Shown: positions 1 to 8,596 of the stretch, piece after piece
Layout: each line of letters begins with the position of its first letter
Position numbering within the stretch: the stretch's first letter is position 1
Assembly: GCA_016713535.1 (NCBI GenBank)
Contig: JADJOY010000012.1
Span: 1 to 64,000, forward strand
Origin: JADJOY01 sp016713535 [NCBI: Deltaproteobacteria bacterium]
Lineage (GTDB): Bacteria > JADJOY01
Direction: 5' to 3'
Length of the DNA: 64,000 nt
Program-made: the position numbers and the translations under genes
The notes under the pieces: model-generated
Databases searched by the model: none
What the model was told of the DNA's origin: nothing
Seen by the model: the letters and a program-made list of their open reading frames with translations, nothing else

Positions 1-227
1 ACGCCGAGCGCTTCCTCGGTCCGGCGGGCTCGGACTGCGGCATCGCCAACGTCAACATCGGCACCTCGGGGGCCGAGATCGGGGGGGCCTTCGGCGGCGA
101 GAAGGACACCGGCGGCGGACGCGAGTCCGGCTCGGACTCGTGGCGCGCCTACATGCGGCGCGTCACCAACACCATCAACTACGGCGACGCGTTGCCCCTG
201 GCGCAAGGCATCCGCTTCGACGTCTGA
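1..227 (+). CDS. C-terminal end of ALDH7-type aldehyde dehydrogenase (alpha-aminoadipic semialdehyde dehydrogenase family)
   Basis: Only the last 74 codons are present, read from base 3 to the TGA at 225-227; the start is outside the window. The segment contains [17 protein letters not shown], then [11 protein letters not shown], then a tail reading [11 protein letters not shown] and ending in LAQGIRFDV. This is the conserved end of the antiquitin/ALDH7 family, which oxidises alpha-aminoadipic semialdehyde to 2-aminoadipate in lysine breakdown using NAD+. The catalytic Cys and Glu lie upstream and cannot be checked. The downstream lipoprotein gene starts 7 bases after the stop. Family assignment is firm; the exact substrate is inferred from the family. 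Confidence 0.85.
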   Translation, partial: AERFLGPAGSDCGIANVNIGTSGAEIGGAFGGEKDTGGGRESGSDSWRAYMRRVTNTINYGDALPLAQGIRFDV

Positions 228-234
228 GGTCGAC

Positions 235-2286
235 ATGCTCGGGCAGTGGAGTTCGAGGAGCGCGCCGCGTCGCGCGCTTGCTTCGGTGTTCGCGTGCGTC
301 CCGTTGGTGGTGGCGCTCGCGGGAGCGGGCTGCGACGGCGGCAACGACCACGGCGGGTTCCACGACGATCCCACGCCGTTCAGGAGCCAAATCGACGAGC
401 GCTACGCGGCCTTCCTCGAGCAGTGCTCCACCGACGCCGCGATCCCGGGTAGCAGCATCCACGCGCAGGTCTGCGCCCTCGACCGCGGCACCAGCGCCCT
501 CGACGATCTCTCGCTCACCGCGACGCTGGCCAAGATGGACGCGCGCCAGGACACCGCGGACTTCGGGCTCGCGGCGATCGTGCGCATCCTCGCCAAGTAC
601 CGCGCGAGCCCTGGTGTGAGCGCCGAGCAGCTGGCGCGGATGGAGACGTCGACCCGCGACTTCAAGTACTGGATCGACGAGCCCGGCGCGGATGGAATGG
701 TGTACTGGTCCGAGAACCACTACGCTTCAACTCCCGCGGCGTTCGTCCTCTCGGTCGGCTGTACCCGGATACGGTCTTCACCAACTCCGGTCTCACCGGC
801 GCCGAGCTGCGCGCCAAGGCGAGAGTGAACATGGAGCGCTGGCTCGACTGGCGGCTGCGCTGGGGCTTCAGCGAGTTCCATTCGGACGTCTACTACAACG
901 AGGACGTCGCGCCGCTCCTCAACGTCGCCGACTTCGGCGGTGACGAGGCGCTCGCGGTGCGGGCGCGGATGGCGGTCGACCTCTTCCTCTACGACATGGC
1001 CCTCAACAACCACGAGGGCTTCTTCGGTGTCGCCCACGGTCGCAGCTACGTGAAGGACAAGACCCGCCGCGATGCCGAGGACACGGGCGGCATGATCTTA
1101 GCTCCGCGGCAAGGTTCGCTGGAGGGGAGAGTCCGGCAGCATTTCGGCGGTCACATGGTCGTCCGACACCTACCGCGTGCCGGCCGTGATCGAATCGGTG
1201 GGCAGCGCGCGCCCGCGCGGGCTCGAGACGCGCGAACGGATGGGGATCGACGTCGCCGACGGGCCGACCCTGGGGATCTCGTGGGACGACTACGACGACG
1301 GGGTGCTGTGGTGGACGATGGGGGCCTACGTCATGCCGCAGACCATCAACACCACGCTCGGCATGGCGCGCGACTGGCGACTCTTGAGGACCCCCAGAGC
1401 TTCTTCGATATTTCGCGTTCGCGATTCCGCCCTCGCCGGCGCTCGATCCCGCCCGACTTCGCAGTGGCGGCGCTGGCCGCTCACCGAGGGCTACGCGCCC
1501 GAGCAGGTCAACACCTACGCGTACCGGACACCCGAGGTGATGCTCGCCTCGGCGCAGGCATGGAAGCCCGCGACGCTCGGCGCGCAGACTCACACCTGGC
1601 AGGCGACCCTCGGCGACAGCGCGATCGTGTTCACCACCTATCCCGGTGACCTGCTCGAGAACGAGTTCGCGGGTCACTGGACCGGCGGCTGGCATCCGCG
1701 GATCGCCCAGAACCGCACCGCGGCGATCATCCTGAACGACCAGCCCCGTTACGAGAGCGGCATCGTGCAGGTGATCTCGGACGCACTCTTCCCGGACTAC
1801 ACCCACGCGTTCTTCCCGCGCGGCGAGTTCGACGAGGTCCGCGAGCAGGGCCAATGGGTGATGGCGCGCAAGGGCGACGGCTACGTCGCGCTCTACTCGA
1901 ACAACCCCGCGACGTGGGTGGCGGGCGACGAGTGGATCGACGAGGAGCTTCGCGCCGATGGCCGCTCGAACGTGTGGATCTGCGAGGTCGGCGACGAGAC
2001 CCAGTACGGGAGCTTCGACGCGTTCGTGCAGCAGGTCACGGCGGCGCTGGTGGTCGTCGCCGGTGACCTCACGGTCAGGTACGACTCGCCGGGACAGGGG
2101 CTCATGGACTTCTCGTGGACCGGGCCGCTTCTGGTCAACGGCACCGAGGTGCCGATCGGCCCGTACCCGCGCTACGACAGCCCCTATGCCGCGAAGGAGT
2201 ACGACGGCGCCGATCCTTACGTGATCCGCCGCGGCGGGCTCTCGCTGACCCTCGATCCCGCGAGCCTCACCCGCAGCGAAGGCTGA
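235..2286 (+). pseudogene. Frameshifted lipoprotein of unknown function
   Basis: The gene opens with a lipoprotein-type signal (ALAGAGC, Cys about residue 33) and would encode about 680 residues, but no single frame covers it. Frame 1 carries residues to about 735-760. The third frame then takes over (LYPDTVFTNSGLTG through DTGGMI, to about 1100). Frame 1 resumes near 1150 and a short out-of-frame patch sits near 1385-1480 (EDPQSFFD is in the other frame). Frame 1 then runs to the TGA at 2284-2286. Strongly protein-like segments in each piece (WLDWRLRWGFSEFHSDVYY; WWTMGAYVMPQTINTT; AFFPRGEFDEVREQGQWV) show it was one gene. I do not recognise the family. At least four indels imply decay or poor consensus sequence. 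Confidence 0.6.
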
Positions 2287-2308
2287 GCGGCGGCGCCGCC
2301 AACGCAGC

Positions 2309-2572
2309 GGGCGAGCTGGCGCTCGCCCCTACGAACAGCGACCCCGGTGTGCGTGTCGGTGCGGCCACGAGGCCGCCCGGGCTCGGGACCGATCGGCACG
2401 TGTGGGTTCCTCTCGCACGCGATCGACCCGCGCGCGCGTCCGTGTCGCGCGGGATACACCGGGCTGCGGGCGACCCCGGTGTGCGTGTAGGGGCGGCCGT
2501 GAGGCCGCCCGGGCTCGGGACCGGTCGGCGCCATTCGCGTCCGACCCTCGGCGGGCTCGCGCCCGCCGCTAC
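2309..2572. repeat. Cluster of four intergenic hairpin words, two in a direct repeat
   Basis: The gap 2287-2605 has no gene. It holds four GC-rich palindromes. At 2309-2332 the stem is GGGCGAGC/GCTCGCCC followed by CTAC. At 2355-2378 and 2487-2510 the stem is built on GCGGCC/GGCCGC; the second copy begins GTAGGGGC. At 2549-2572 the stem is CGGCGGGC/GCCCGCCG followed by CTAC. The second and third sit inside a direct repeat of about 56 bases (2340-2396 and 2472-2528) that starts GACCCCGGTGTGCGTGT and ends in GGGCTCGGGACC. The same words return at 62.3-62.6 kb. Confidence 0.75.
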
Positions 2573-2605
2573 ACGGGCGCTGCGTAGCAGCGGCGCGCCC
2601 GGCCC

Positions 2606-3763
2606 TCACAGGATCGCGAGCGCGCAGGTCCCGCCGATCAGCAGGCCGACCATCAGCACATAGCCGCCGATCACCCGCCACGCACTGATCTCGTGGGCGC
2701 GCGCCTGCGCGAGGACGTTGACGACCAGCGCCCAGATCGTGCCGATGCTCGTGCCCACCAGCGGCACGAGCTGCAGCGGCGCTGCCGAGCCGGACGCGTA
2801 GCAGAGCGCCCGGAACGTGGTCTCCATCGAGCGCGCGCCGCCCACCAGCTTGAGCGACAGGTGGATCATGACCGTCCCCACGCCGAGGCTCATGAGCGCG
2901 CCAGCCAGCAGCATGAGCGGCACGCCGATCAGGAGCCCCGCTGGCCCGAGCATCGACTCGACCATGCGCGCGATCACGGTGGTCGCCATGGCCTCGGGAC
3001 CGAGCGCCTTGGCGGCACCGCTGGCCGGGTCGGCCGAAGGCGCGGAGGTGTCCGGGCTGGTCATCGCGAGCGCCTGCATCCGCTGCTCGAGCTCCTCGGG
3101 CGAGATCTGGCCCTCGTTCGCCTGACGCATCAGCTCGACGACGGCCTGGCCCTGCGCCTGCGCGTCGGCGCTCGGTGCGCCCGCCGCGGGAAGCTTGAGG
3201 TCGCCGAGCTCGTGCGCCATCGAGCGCAGCTCGCGACCGGCGAACCAGAACATGCCGATGTAGACCGGCAGGAACACCAGGTGCATCACCAGCACGTAGG
3301 TCAATGGCCGCGCTCCGCCCCCCTCGCGGCGCATGCTGGAGAAGGTCACGTTGGGGGCGAGCAGCACGTCACGCATGGTCGTGAAGAGCGCGCCGAGGTC
3401 GAACCAGCCGGTGGCGTTCTCCCAGGCCGGGCCGGCGCGCTCGTCGCTCGCCGGCGCGGTCGCGGCGCCGTCCTCGGCGTACACCGGCTCCTCCGGCAGT
3501 CGCGCGCCGCAGGAGCGGCAGAACACCGCCGAGTAGACGTTGATCGCGAAGCACGACGGGCAACGCGGCGCCGATGTCCGCAGCCGGTGCGCGACCGTGG
3601 CAGCCGACGCCGTCGGCTCGGCCGGCACGCTGGCCTCGGCGTCGGAGAGTGGCGCGGGCTCCTCGGGGGGCGCGGCCTTCGCCTGTTCCGGTAGGACGGC
3701 ACCGCACATCCGGCACATCCGATCCGCACGACCGTTGAGCGTTCCGCACGCGGGGCATTGCAT
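2606..3763 (-). CDS. Double zinc-ribbon Yip1-family membrane protein
   Basis: 385 residues. The N-terminus has two zinc ribbons: CPACG...CRMCG (residues 4-21) and CPSCF...CRSCG (about 68-88), each of CxxC-CxxC type. A charged, Pro/Ala/Glu-rich linker follows. From about residue 150 there are four to five hydrophobic segments (YVLVMHLVFLPVYIGMFWF, LIGVPLMLLAGALMSLG, LVPLVGTSIGTIWALVVNVL, VIGGYVLMVGLLIGG) arranged like the Yip1 domain. The intracellular loop between the first and second membrane blocks is Gln/Glu-rich. Yip1-fold bacterial proteins with ribbons are common but mostly uncharacterised, so no reaction is assigned. It appears monocistronic. Confidence 0.75.
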   Translation of the reverse strand: MQCPACGTLNGRADRMCRMCGAVLPEQAKAAPPEEPAPLSDAEASVPAEPTASAATVAHRLRTSAPRCPSCFAINVYSAVFCRSCGARLPEEPVYAEDGAATAPASDERAGPAWENATGWFDLGALFTTMRDVLLAPNVTFSSMRREGGGARPLTYVLVMHLVFLPVYIGMFWFAGRELRSMAHELGDLKLPAAGAPSADAQAQGQAVVELMRQANEGQISPEELEQRMQALAMTSPDTSAPSADPASGAAKALGPEAMATTVIARMVESMLGPAGLLIGVPLMLLAGALMSLGVGTVMIHLSLKLVGGARSMETTFRALCYASGSAAPLQLVPLVGTSIGTIWALVVNVLAQARAHEISAWRVIGGYVLMVGLLIGGTCALAIL

Positions 3764-3844
3764 GGCGATCGCTTTCTTCCGGTGACGAAGGTCAGCCCGA
3801 AAACCTCAGCCGCGTTCTACTGCGACCGACGATCCGCCGTGATC

Positions 3845-3920
3845 TCGCGGGGTACTCGGAACGCCGGCCCTCGCCGTACGGTGTAGTACGACTGCGGGCC
3901 GGCGTCCTGCGTTCCCGCGA
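3845..3920. other. Three-tier stem-loop in the gap between two minus-strand genes
   Basis: Nested perfect inverted repeats: TCGCGGG (3845-3851) with CCCGCGA (3914-3920); ACGCCGGCCC (3861-3870) with GGGCCGGCGT (3896-3905); CGTAC (3875-3879) with GTACG (3886-3890) closing a 6-base loop. It lies in the 207-base gap after the stop of the HEAT gene (3971) and before the start of the zinc-ribbon gene (3763). There is no T run, so a classic intrinsic terminator is unlikely. It could be a structured leader of the zinc-ribbon gene, a small RNA or a rho-independent-like stop for the HEAT transcript. Confidence 0.5.
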
Positions 3921-3970
3921 TCTGACGGCGGCTTGTCGGTCTCGTTACGAGCTCGTCTGAGGTTTCCGGC

Positions 3971-5650
3971 TCAGTTCAGAAGTCCGGACGTGGAGGACGA
4001 GCCGGTATCGTCCCCGTCGGTCGGCCCGTCCAGCGCCGTGGGTGGCTGGATCGCTTGCAGGCTGAGTGCCGCCTGCTCCTGGACGTCCAGATCGCCGTCG
4101 GTGCAGGCGGTGGCGAGCGCGGTCATCACCTCGGGCGCCGTGGCTCCCACGCGCCGCGCGAGCCGCGCCGTGCGTGCCCGCACGGCAGCGCTCGGATGGG
4201 CGAGGGCCGCGGCGAGCGCAGGCGCGATGCCGGCGCTCATCGCCGCGAGAGCCTCCTCGATCGTGCTCGCCACCTCGGCGTCGCGATCGTCGAGCGCGGC
4301 CACGAGCTGGCTCGCCGCGGTCTCGGCGGCGGCGCCGAGGCGCTGGAAGATCGTCGCCGCGTGGCGGCGCGTCTCGACGCGATCGGAGCGAAGTAGCACC
4401 AGGATCGACGGGATCGCGCGCGCGCCGATCCGGCCCAGCGCGTGCGCCGCGTAGACCCGCGTGTCCTCGCGCTCCGCTTGCGACGCCACGAGCTCGGCCA
4501 GCATCGGCGCCGCCGGACCCGCCGCGGGGCCGACCAGCTCGAGCGCGGCGACCGCCCAGTAGCGCACCTCCGGATCGGAGTCCTCGAGCGTCTGCACCAG
4601 CACCGGGACCGCCCGCGCGCCGAGCTCGGCGAGTCCCTGGACGCCGCGGAAGCGGCGCTCCTCGTCTGGGTCGCGCAGGCGGATCAGGTTCTTGTCGATC
4701 GCGCGCCGCAGCTCGGCGACGCCGAGGATCTCCGGCGCGGTGGCCGCCTCCTGAGAGCGCGGCCGGCGCTTCGCACCGACGGCCCCGCGTCGCCGGCGCC
4801 GGACGTGTGCGATGAGCCAGACCGTCGCGAGCATCGCGCCCGCGCCGGAGAGCGCCGACACCGCCCAGCCCGCCGAGATCGGCAGCACCAGCCACGTGCC
4901 GTGCACCGGCGGCTGGGGCGTCGCGGGAGCGGGTGCCGCGCTCGGCGGAGGTTCGGGCGGTGGGGGCGGCTCGCCGATCGCGTCGAGGGCGCCGCGCGCG
5001 GCGTGCTGGACCCCGGTGTTGGGGTCGGTGAGCGCCTTCTGCAAGCGCTCGCGCGCGCCCTCGGCGCGCGGCCCGATCGCGCCGAGCGTGAGCGCCGCGG
5101 CCTCCCGGCGCCGCACCACCGGCGAGTCGAGCGCAACGACGAGCTGCGGCACCGGTGTCTCGCCGCGCGCCGCGATCTGCTCGACGAGGGTCGTGCGGAC
5201 CAGCTCGTCGACGTCGCCGAGGGCATCGATGAGACCGTCCGAGACCGCCCACCACGGCGGCGCCAGGGTGCCGAGAGTCTGGGCGGCGGCGCGCCGCACG
5301 CCGGCGTCGGGGTCGTGGAGAGTGGCCATCAGCGAGCTGACGGCGATCCGCCGCGCGTCGTCGCCGTAGGCGCTGAGCGCCTCGGCCGCGATCTGCCGCA
5401 CGCGTGGGTTCCAGTGCTCGAGCTGAGCGAGCCGCTCGCCGATCGAGACCTTGGGCCGCCGCGACGGCGCGGGGGAGGAGTCGCTCGCGGGGGACGGCGA
5501 GCGAGGACCGGGCTTGCGCGGCTCGGCGGCCTCGGAGGTCGTCACCAGCGCCGCGAGAGAGACCGCGCTCGCGAGCGCGCGGAGCACGCGCGACGCGCTC
5601 GCGGGTCGGTGACGGGCGAGAAGGGATCGCGGGCGAAGGCAGGCGCGCAC
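3971..5650 (-). CDS. HEAT-repeat membrane protein with repeats on both sides of one transmembrane helix
   Basis: 559 residues from the GTG at 5650, chosen because GGAG lies 6 bases upstream and a signal-like segment follows (VLRALASAVSLAALV, cut near EAAEP). In-frame starts at 5758 (GGGGGG upstream) and 5872 would add 36 or 74 residues before that segment. Residues about 75-205 form HEAT-like helix pairs (VRQIAAEALSAYGDDARRIA; VRRAAAQTLGTLAP; RREAAALTLGAIGP). After a Pro-rich linker comes one membrane helix (about 240-265) followed by RRRRRG. A second array fills the C-terminus (VRYWAVAALELVGP; VYAAHALGRIGARA; VRARTARLARRVGA). HEAT arrays bind partners, so a scaffold bridging periplasm and cytoplasm is the likely role. 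The partner is unknown. Confidence 0.7.
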   Translation of the reverse strand: MRACLRPRSLLARHRPASASRVLRALASAVSLAALVTTSEAAEPRKPGPRSPSPASDSSPAPSRRPKVSIGERLAQLEHWNPRVRQIAAEALSAYGDDARRIAVSSLMATLHDPDAGVRRAAAQTLGTLAPPWWAVSDGLIDALGDVDELVRTTLVEQIAARGETPVPQLVVALDSPVVRRREAAALTLGAIGPRAEGARERLQKALTDPNTGVQHAARGALDAIGEPPPPPEPPPSAAPAPATPQPPVHGTWLVLPISAGWAVSALSGAGAMLATVWLIAHVRRRRRGAVGAKRRPRSQEAATAPEILGVAELRRAIDKNLIRLRDPDEERRFRGVQGLAELGARAVPVLVQTLEDSDPEVRYWAVAALELVGPAAGPAAPMLAELVASQAEREDTRVYAAHALGRIGARAIPSILVLLRSDRVETRRHAATIFQRLGAAAETAASQLVAALDDRDAEVASTIEEALAAMSAGIAPALAAALAHPSAAVRARTARLARRVGATAPEVMTALATACTDGDLDVQEQAALSLQAIQPPTALDGPTDGDDTGSSSTSGLLN

Positions 5651-5962
5651 GAAGCGCTCCGACGGCTCGGACGAGTAGGGGCGCGGACATCTTGCCGTGC
5701 CGCGCGCGGTGGGGTCCAGTGCGGCCGCGAACGCGCTCGCGCGCTCGACGACCTTCATCTCACGCCCCCCAGAGCGGTACCGCGGACGCGGGCGCCTGGC
5801 GGTCGGCCGCCCAGAGCCGGCGAACCACTCCGTTCCGGAAGCGAACGGTGGTGGGTCCATGAACGTGCGCACGGTCGCGGGCGCCCACCAGCCGCACCCA
5901 TCGACCCTCTGAGCGACCGCGGTAGAAGGCTTCGCGAGCGATGCGGGTTAGGATCGTGCCCC

Positions 5963-6685
5963 ATGAACACGCGGAAGTGGGGCGTCGCCCTGATCGTCAT
6001 CGTGGTCCTCGGGGTCGCGCCGCGCCTGGCGCGTGCCGAGGCGACCGAGGACTGGAACCTCGTCGGCGCCTTCGGGACCGACTTCCCGCTCGAGGTGGGC
6101 GGTGGCCTGCGGGTCGAGATGCCGTACCACCTGGAGGTCCAGGGAACCGTCGGCTTCCTCCCGGAGGGCTACTCCGACGTCGCGAACGACGTCGGGCAGC
6201 AGTTCGGCGACTACGACGACACCACCGCGCGCCTCATCGACCAGACGTTGCAGGACGCGCTGGTCTTCCGCGGCCTCGTCGGATGGCACCCCTTCGGGGG
6301 CGGGTTCTTCGTGCAGGTCGGTTACTCGCACATCGGAGTCACCGGCGACGTGGACCTGCGCGACCTCGCGAACTCGTTCCTGCCGGGGAGCGGCCTCGGT
6401 GGGCTCTTGCCCGGGAACCCGATCGTGAACGGCGACGCCAGCATCGAGCAGGTCCAGGGCCTCGTCGGCTACGAGTGGGAGCTGGGGAGCAACCTCGTGG
6501 TGCGCGGTGCCCTCGGATTCGTCTACACGTTCGGCGCGAGCGCACACCTCGACGTCGCGCAGCTCGACTTGCCTGCACCCGCCGATCGGTTGATCGCCCA
6601 AGGGGAGGATTACGTGGCGTCGATCTTCACGGACTACTTCCACGTGCCGACCGCGACCCTCGAGATCGGCTACCGGTTTTTCTGA
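5963..6685 (+). CDS. Outer-membrane beta-barrel protein
   Basis: 240 residues. A Sec signal peptide (WGVALIVIVVLGVAPRLARA, cleavage near residue 25) precedes alternating hydrophobic/polar strands rich in Gly, Tyr and Phe (VEMPYHLEVQGTVGFLP; FRGLVGWHPFGGGFFVQVGY; NLVVRGALGFVYTF). It ends ATLEIGYRFF, the aromatic C-terminal residue typical of proteins recognised by the BAM complex. It resembles OmpA-like or porin-like 8-10 strand barrels, but I cannot name a ligand. It is divergent from the HEAT gene and its stop lies 105 bases before tRNA-Arg. Confidence 0.7.
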   Translation: MNTRKWGVALIVIVVLGVAPRLARAEATEDWNLVGAFGTDFPLEVGGGLRVEMPYHLEVQGTVGFLPEGYSDVANDVGQQFGDYDDTTARLIDQTLQDALVFRGLVGWHPFGGGFFVQVGYSHIGVTGDVDLRDLANSFLPGSGLGGLLPGNPIVNGDASIEQVQGLVGYEWELGSNLVVRGALGFVYTFGASAHLDVAQLDLPAPADRLIAQGEDYVASIFTDYFHVPTATLEIGYRFF

Positions 6686-6790
6686 GGGTTGGGCGCGCGC
6701 CCGCACCCTGCGGGAACGAGCTACCCAAGCGCGCCCGGCGTCGGTTGACGCGGGCGCGCGGCGTCGAGAATAGTCCGGCCGCTTCACCAC

Positions 6791-6867
6791 GCGCCCGTAG
6801 CTCACCTGGATAGAGCATCGGACTTCGAATCCGAGGGTCGGGGGTTCGAATCCCTCCGGGCGCGCCA
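6791..6867 (+). tRNA. tRNA-Arg (anticodon TCG)
   Basis: 77 bases with the CCA encoded. Acceptor GCGCCCG pairs with CGGGCGC (6857-6863), the discriminator is G and CCA is at 6865-6867. The D arm is GCTC...GAGC. The anticodon stem is TCGGA/TCCGA with loop CTTCGAA, giving anticodon TCG, which reads CGA. The T arm is GGGGG-TTCGAAT-CCCTC with one G-T pair. All arms fold, so the call is firm. A decayed region begins directly after it. Confidence 0.97.
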
Positions 6868-6885
6868 CGTTCAATTCGCTGGTGA

Positions 6886-6913
6886 CATCCGGCACCTCGT
6901 GAGGTGCCGGATG
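6886..6913. repeat. 13-bp-stem palindrome just after tRNA-Arg (copy 1)
   Basis: CATCCGGCACCTC and its exact complement GAGGTGCCGGATG are separated by GT, starting 18 bases after the tRNA. No T run follows, so it is not an ordinary terminator. A related copy lies at 11105-11128 with similar left flank (GTGA) and right flank (GGATGA) in the same orientation. Confidence 0.75.
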
Positions 6914-7087
6914 ATGCTCATCGAGCCGCGCTTGGCTCGGCGGTCGGCGGGGCACTGGTTCGTCGATGCGGGCGAGCCAGCGGCGTGTGCTCTCGAGGGG
7001 CGAACTCGGGACAGCGGCTCGATTTGCGGGTCGCTGGCTGGTAAGCGCCGGCTGAACCAGGAGCCCGGCTCAGGCGGATCCGCTGGC
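6914..7087. other. No gene seen between the palindrome and the cytochrome gene
   Basis: About 170 bases without a supported gene or a clear signal. Open frames here are antisense or low-complexity. Confidence 0.4.
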
Positions 7088-7630
7088 TCAGTGGCCAGCC
7101 GTCGAGAGTCGCCGCCAAGTAGGCTCGTCCACGACCTCCTGCCGATAGGCTGCATGACACTCGACGCAGGTCCGCAGCGTCGCGGCGAGGGCGCTGTTGA
7201 CGCCGGTGCGGTCGCCACGTTGCGCGGCAGCGGTGATCGTGCCCGCCGTTCGATGGAACCCGAGCGCCTTCTCGGTGAAGCCAGGAGTCGCGGAGCCCAT
7301 GTGCTGGCACATCTGCGCCATCGCGTCCGAATGGCCGATTCGAAGCGTCGCCCTCTCGACGGCCGGCATGTCGTTCGCGGCGATCGCGGCGACGATCTCC
7401 TGCACCGCGGCGAGGTGGTCACGCATGTTCGACTTTTGGTGCTCGGCCATCATGGCCGTGAGCCGCAGCGCTGTCCGGGTATCGACGGCTTCTGCCGCTG
7501 CGCTCGGCTGTGCCGGCGACGCAACCGTGGGCGGAGATTTCCCCTCCGCAGCGAGGGCGGCTCGGTCGACCGGCGAGAGTGCGAGGCCCACCAGACAGAA
7601 CATGGATGACATCGTTCGGATGAGGTTCAT
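7088..7630 (-). CDS. Cytochrome c'-like monohaem exported protein
   Basis: 180 residues from the ATG at 7630, which has AAAGGA 8 bases upstream; an ATG at 7639 is in frame but has no site. A signal peptide (MFCLVGLALSPVDRAALAA) is followed by a four-helix-like region (VDTRTALRLTAMMAEHQKSNM...VQEIVAAIAAND) and, near the C-terminus, CVECH in TCVECHAAYRQEVV. A C-terminal CxxCH preceded by helices is the arrangement of cytochrome c' and c556. These bind haem covalently in the periplasm and carry electrons or bind NO. It stands alone in a region of decay after the tRNA; the broken molybdopterin enzyme 1 kb away could be a partner. Confidence 0.75.
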   Translation of the reverse strand: MNLIRTMSSMFCLVGLALSPVDRAALAAEGKSPPTVASPAQPSAAAEAVDTRTALRLTAMMAEHQKSNMRDHLAAVQEIVAAIAANDMPAVERATLRIGHSDAMAQMCQHMGSATPGFTEKALGFHRTAGTITAAAQRGDRTGVNSALAATLRTCVECHAAYRQEVVDEPTWRRLSTAGH

Positions 7631-7639
7631 GGCGACCAT

Positions 7640-8596
7640 CCTTTCGTCGTGCGCGCCTTCGAACGCAGCAATGATCGTGCCTCACGCTAGCGCGGGGCGG
7701 TTTCGCTCCATCCTCGGTCGAAGAGGCGCCACGCGCCGCGCCCCGGTGCCCTCGCGTCGCAGTCCGACGTCACGACCCGCGCTCGCCGACCCGGCGAACC
7801 GAGCGGTTGCGTCTGGTCTCGTACACACCCACGGCGTTCACTCGTGCATTTCCGGGCTCACTGACGTTCGCGGCCCGCCCGCCCGTGTGAGTCGTATCGA
7901 ACCTGGAGGTAGCGACGCCATCGCGAACAGCCACGCCAACCTGCGCTATCGGATCGCGCTCGTGATGGTGCCGGCGATCGCACCACCGATCGCACGAACC
8001 GCCAATCCTCGAACGCGGGTGCCTTCCTCGACGGAGTGAACGTCGCCTCGGTCGCGCTCATGGCCGTGGTATTGGCCCCGGGATCAGATTCGCCGCGCCG
8101 AGCAGGTCTGAAGCCCGTCCTGTTCTGCAGGATGTTACCCGCGGCGCGCTGGTGCCCGAGCGCTGACAGCCGATCCTGACCGAAAGCCGGCGGCATGCAG
8201 CCTGCGGCGCCTCCAGGGACCAGCGTGCGCATCGGAGACGGAGCCCGTCTCTGTGGAGCGCCGAAGCCGCCGACGAGCCACTGCCCCGGTCACCCCGCGA
8301 GCGGGATTTTCGTGTCGCAGCCGACCCATTTCCTATAGAAACGGGTACATCCGGTTCCAACTTGGAGTCATCGGGCGCGCCACGAGTAACCCGCTTCACA
8401 TCGCGCGCCTCCTCCTTGTGCGGGTCGAGGAGCTCGACGGGCCACGCGCTGCGCGCGTGCGGTCGAGCGGTGAGCCGTAAGGCCGGCCGTTCATCGGCCT
8501 TCGTGAGCGTGGCCACGCTCGCGGTCGGGCGACGATGATGGCCGTACGGTGATCGGGCGGCCGCCGAGCGCCCGGTCCCTCGACGAGGCACGGTCA
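7640..8596. other. 957-base stretch with no supportable gene
   Basis: Open frames occur on both strands, but none has a ribosome site plus protein-like composition. One minus-strand piece (from about 8060, beginning MSATEATFTPSRKAPAFEDW) looks like the start of a small protein whose likely continuation (AIAGTITSAIR) is in another frame, so a decayed small membrane-protein gene is possible. The stretch is somewhat less GC-biased than its surroundings. Confidence 0.4.

Noticed and set aside
6700-6955. Minus-strand frame encoding a PEGFEPPTLGFEVRC-like peptide
   Set aside because: This is the well-known false peptide made by translating the complement of a tRNA-Arg gene; it overlaps 6791-6867.
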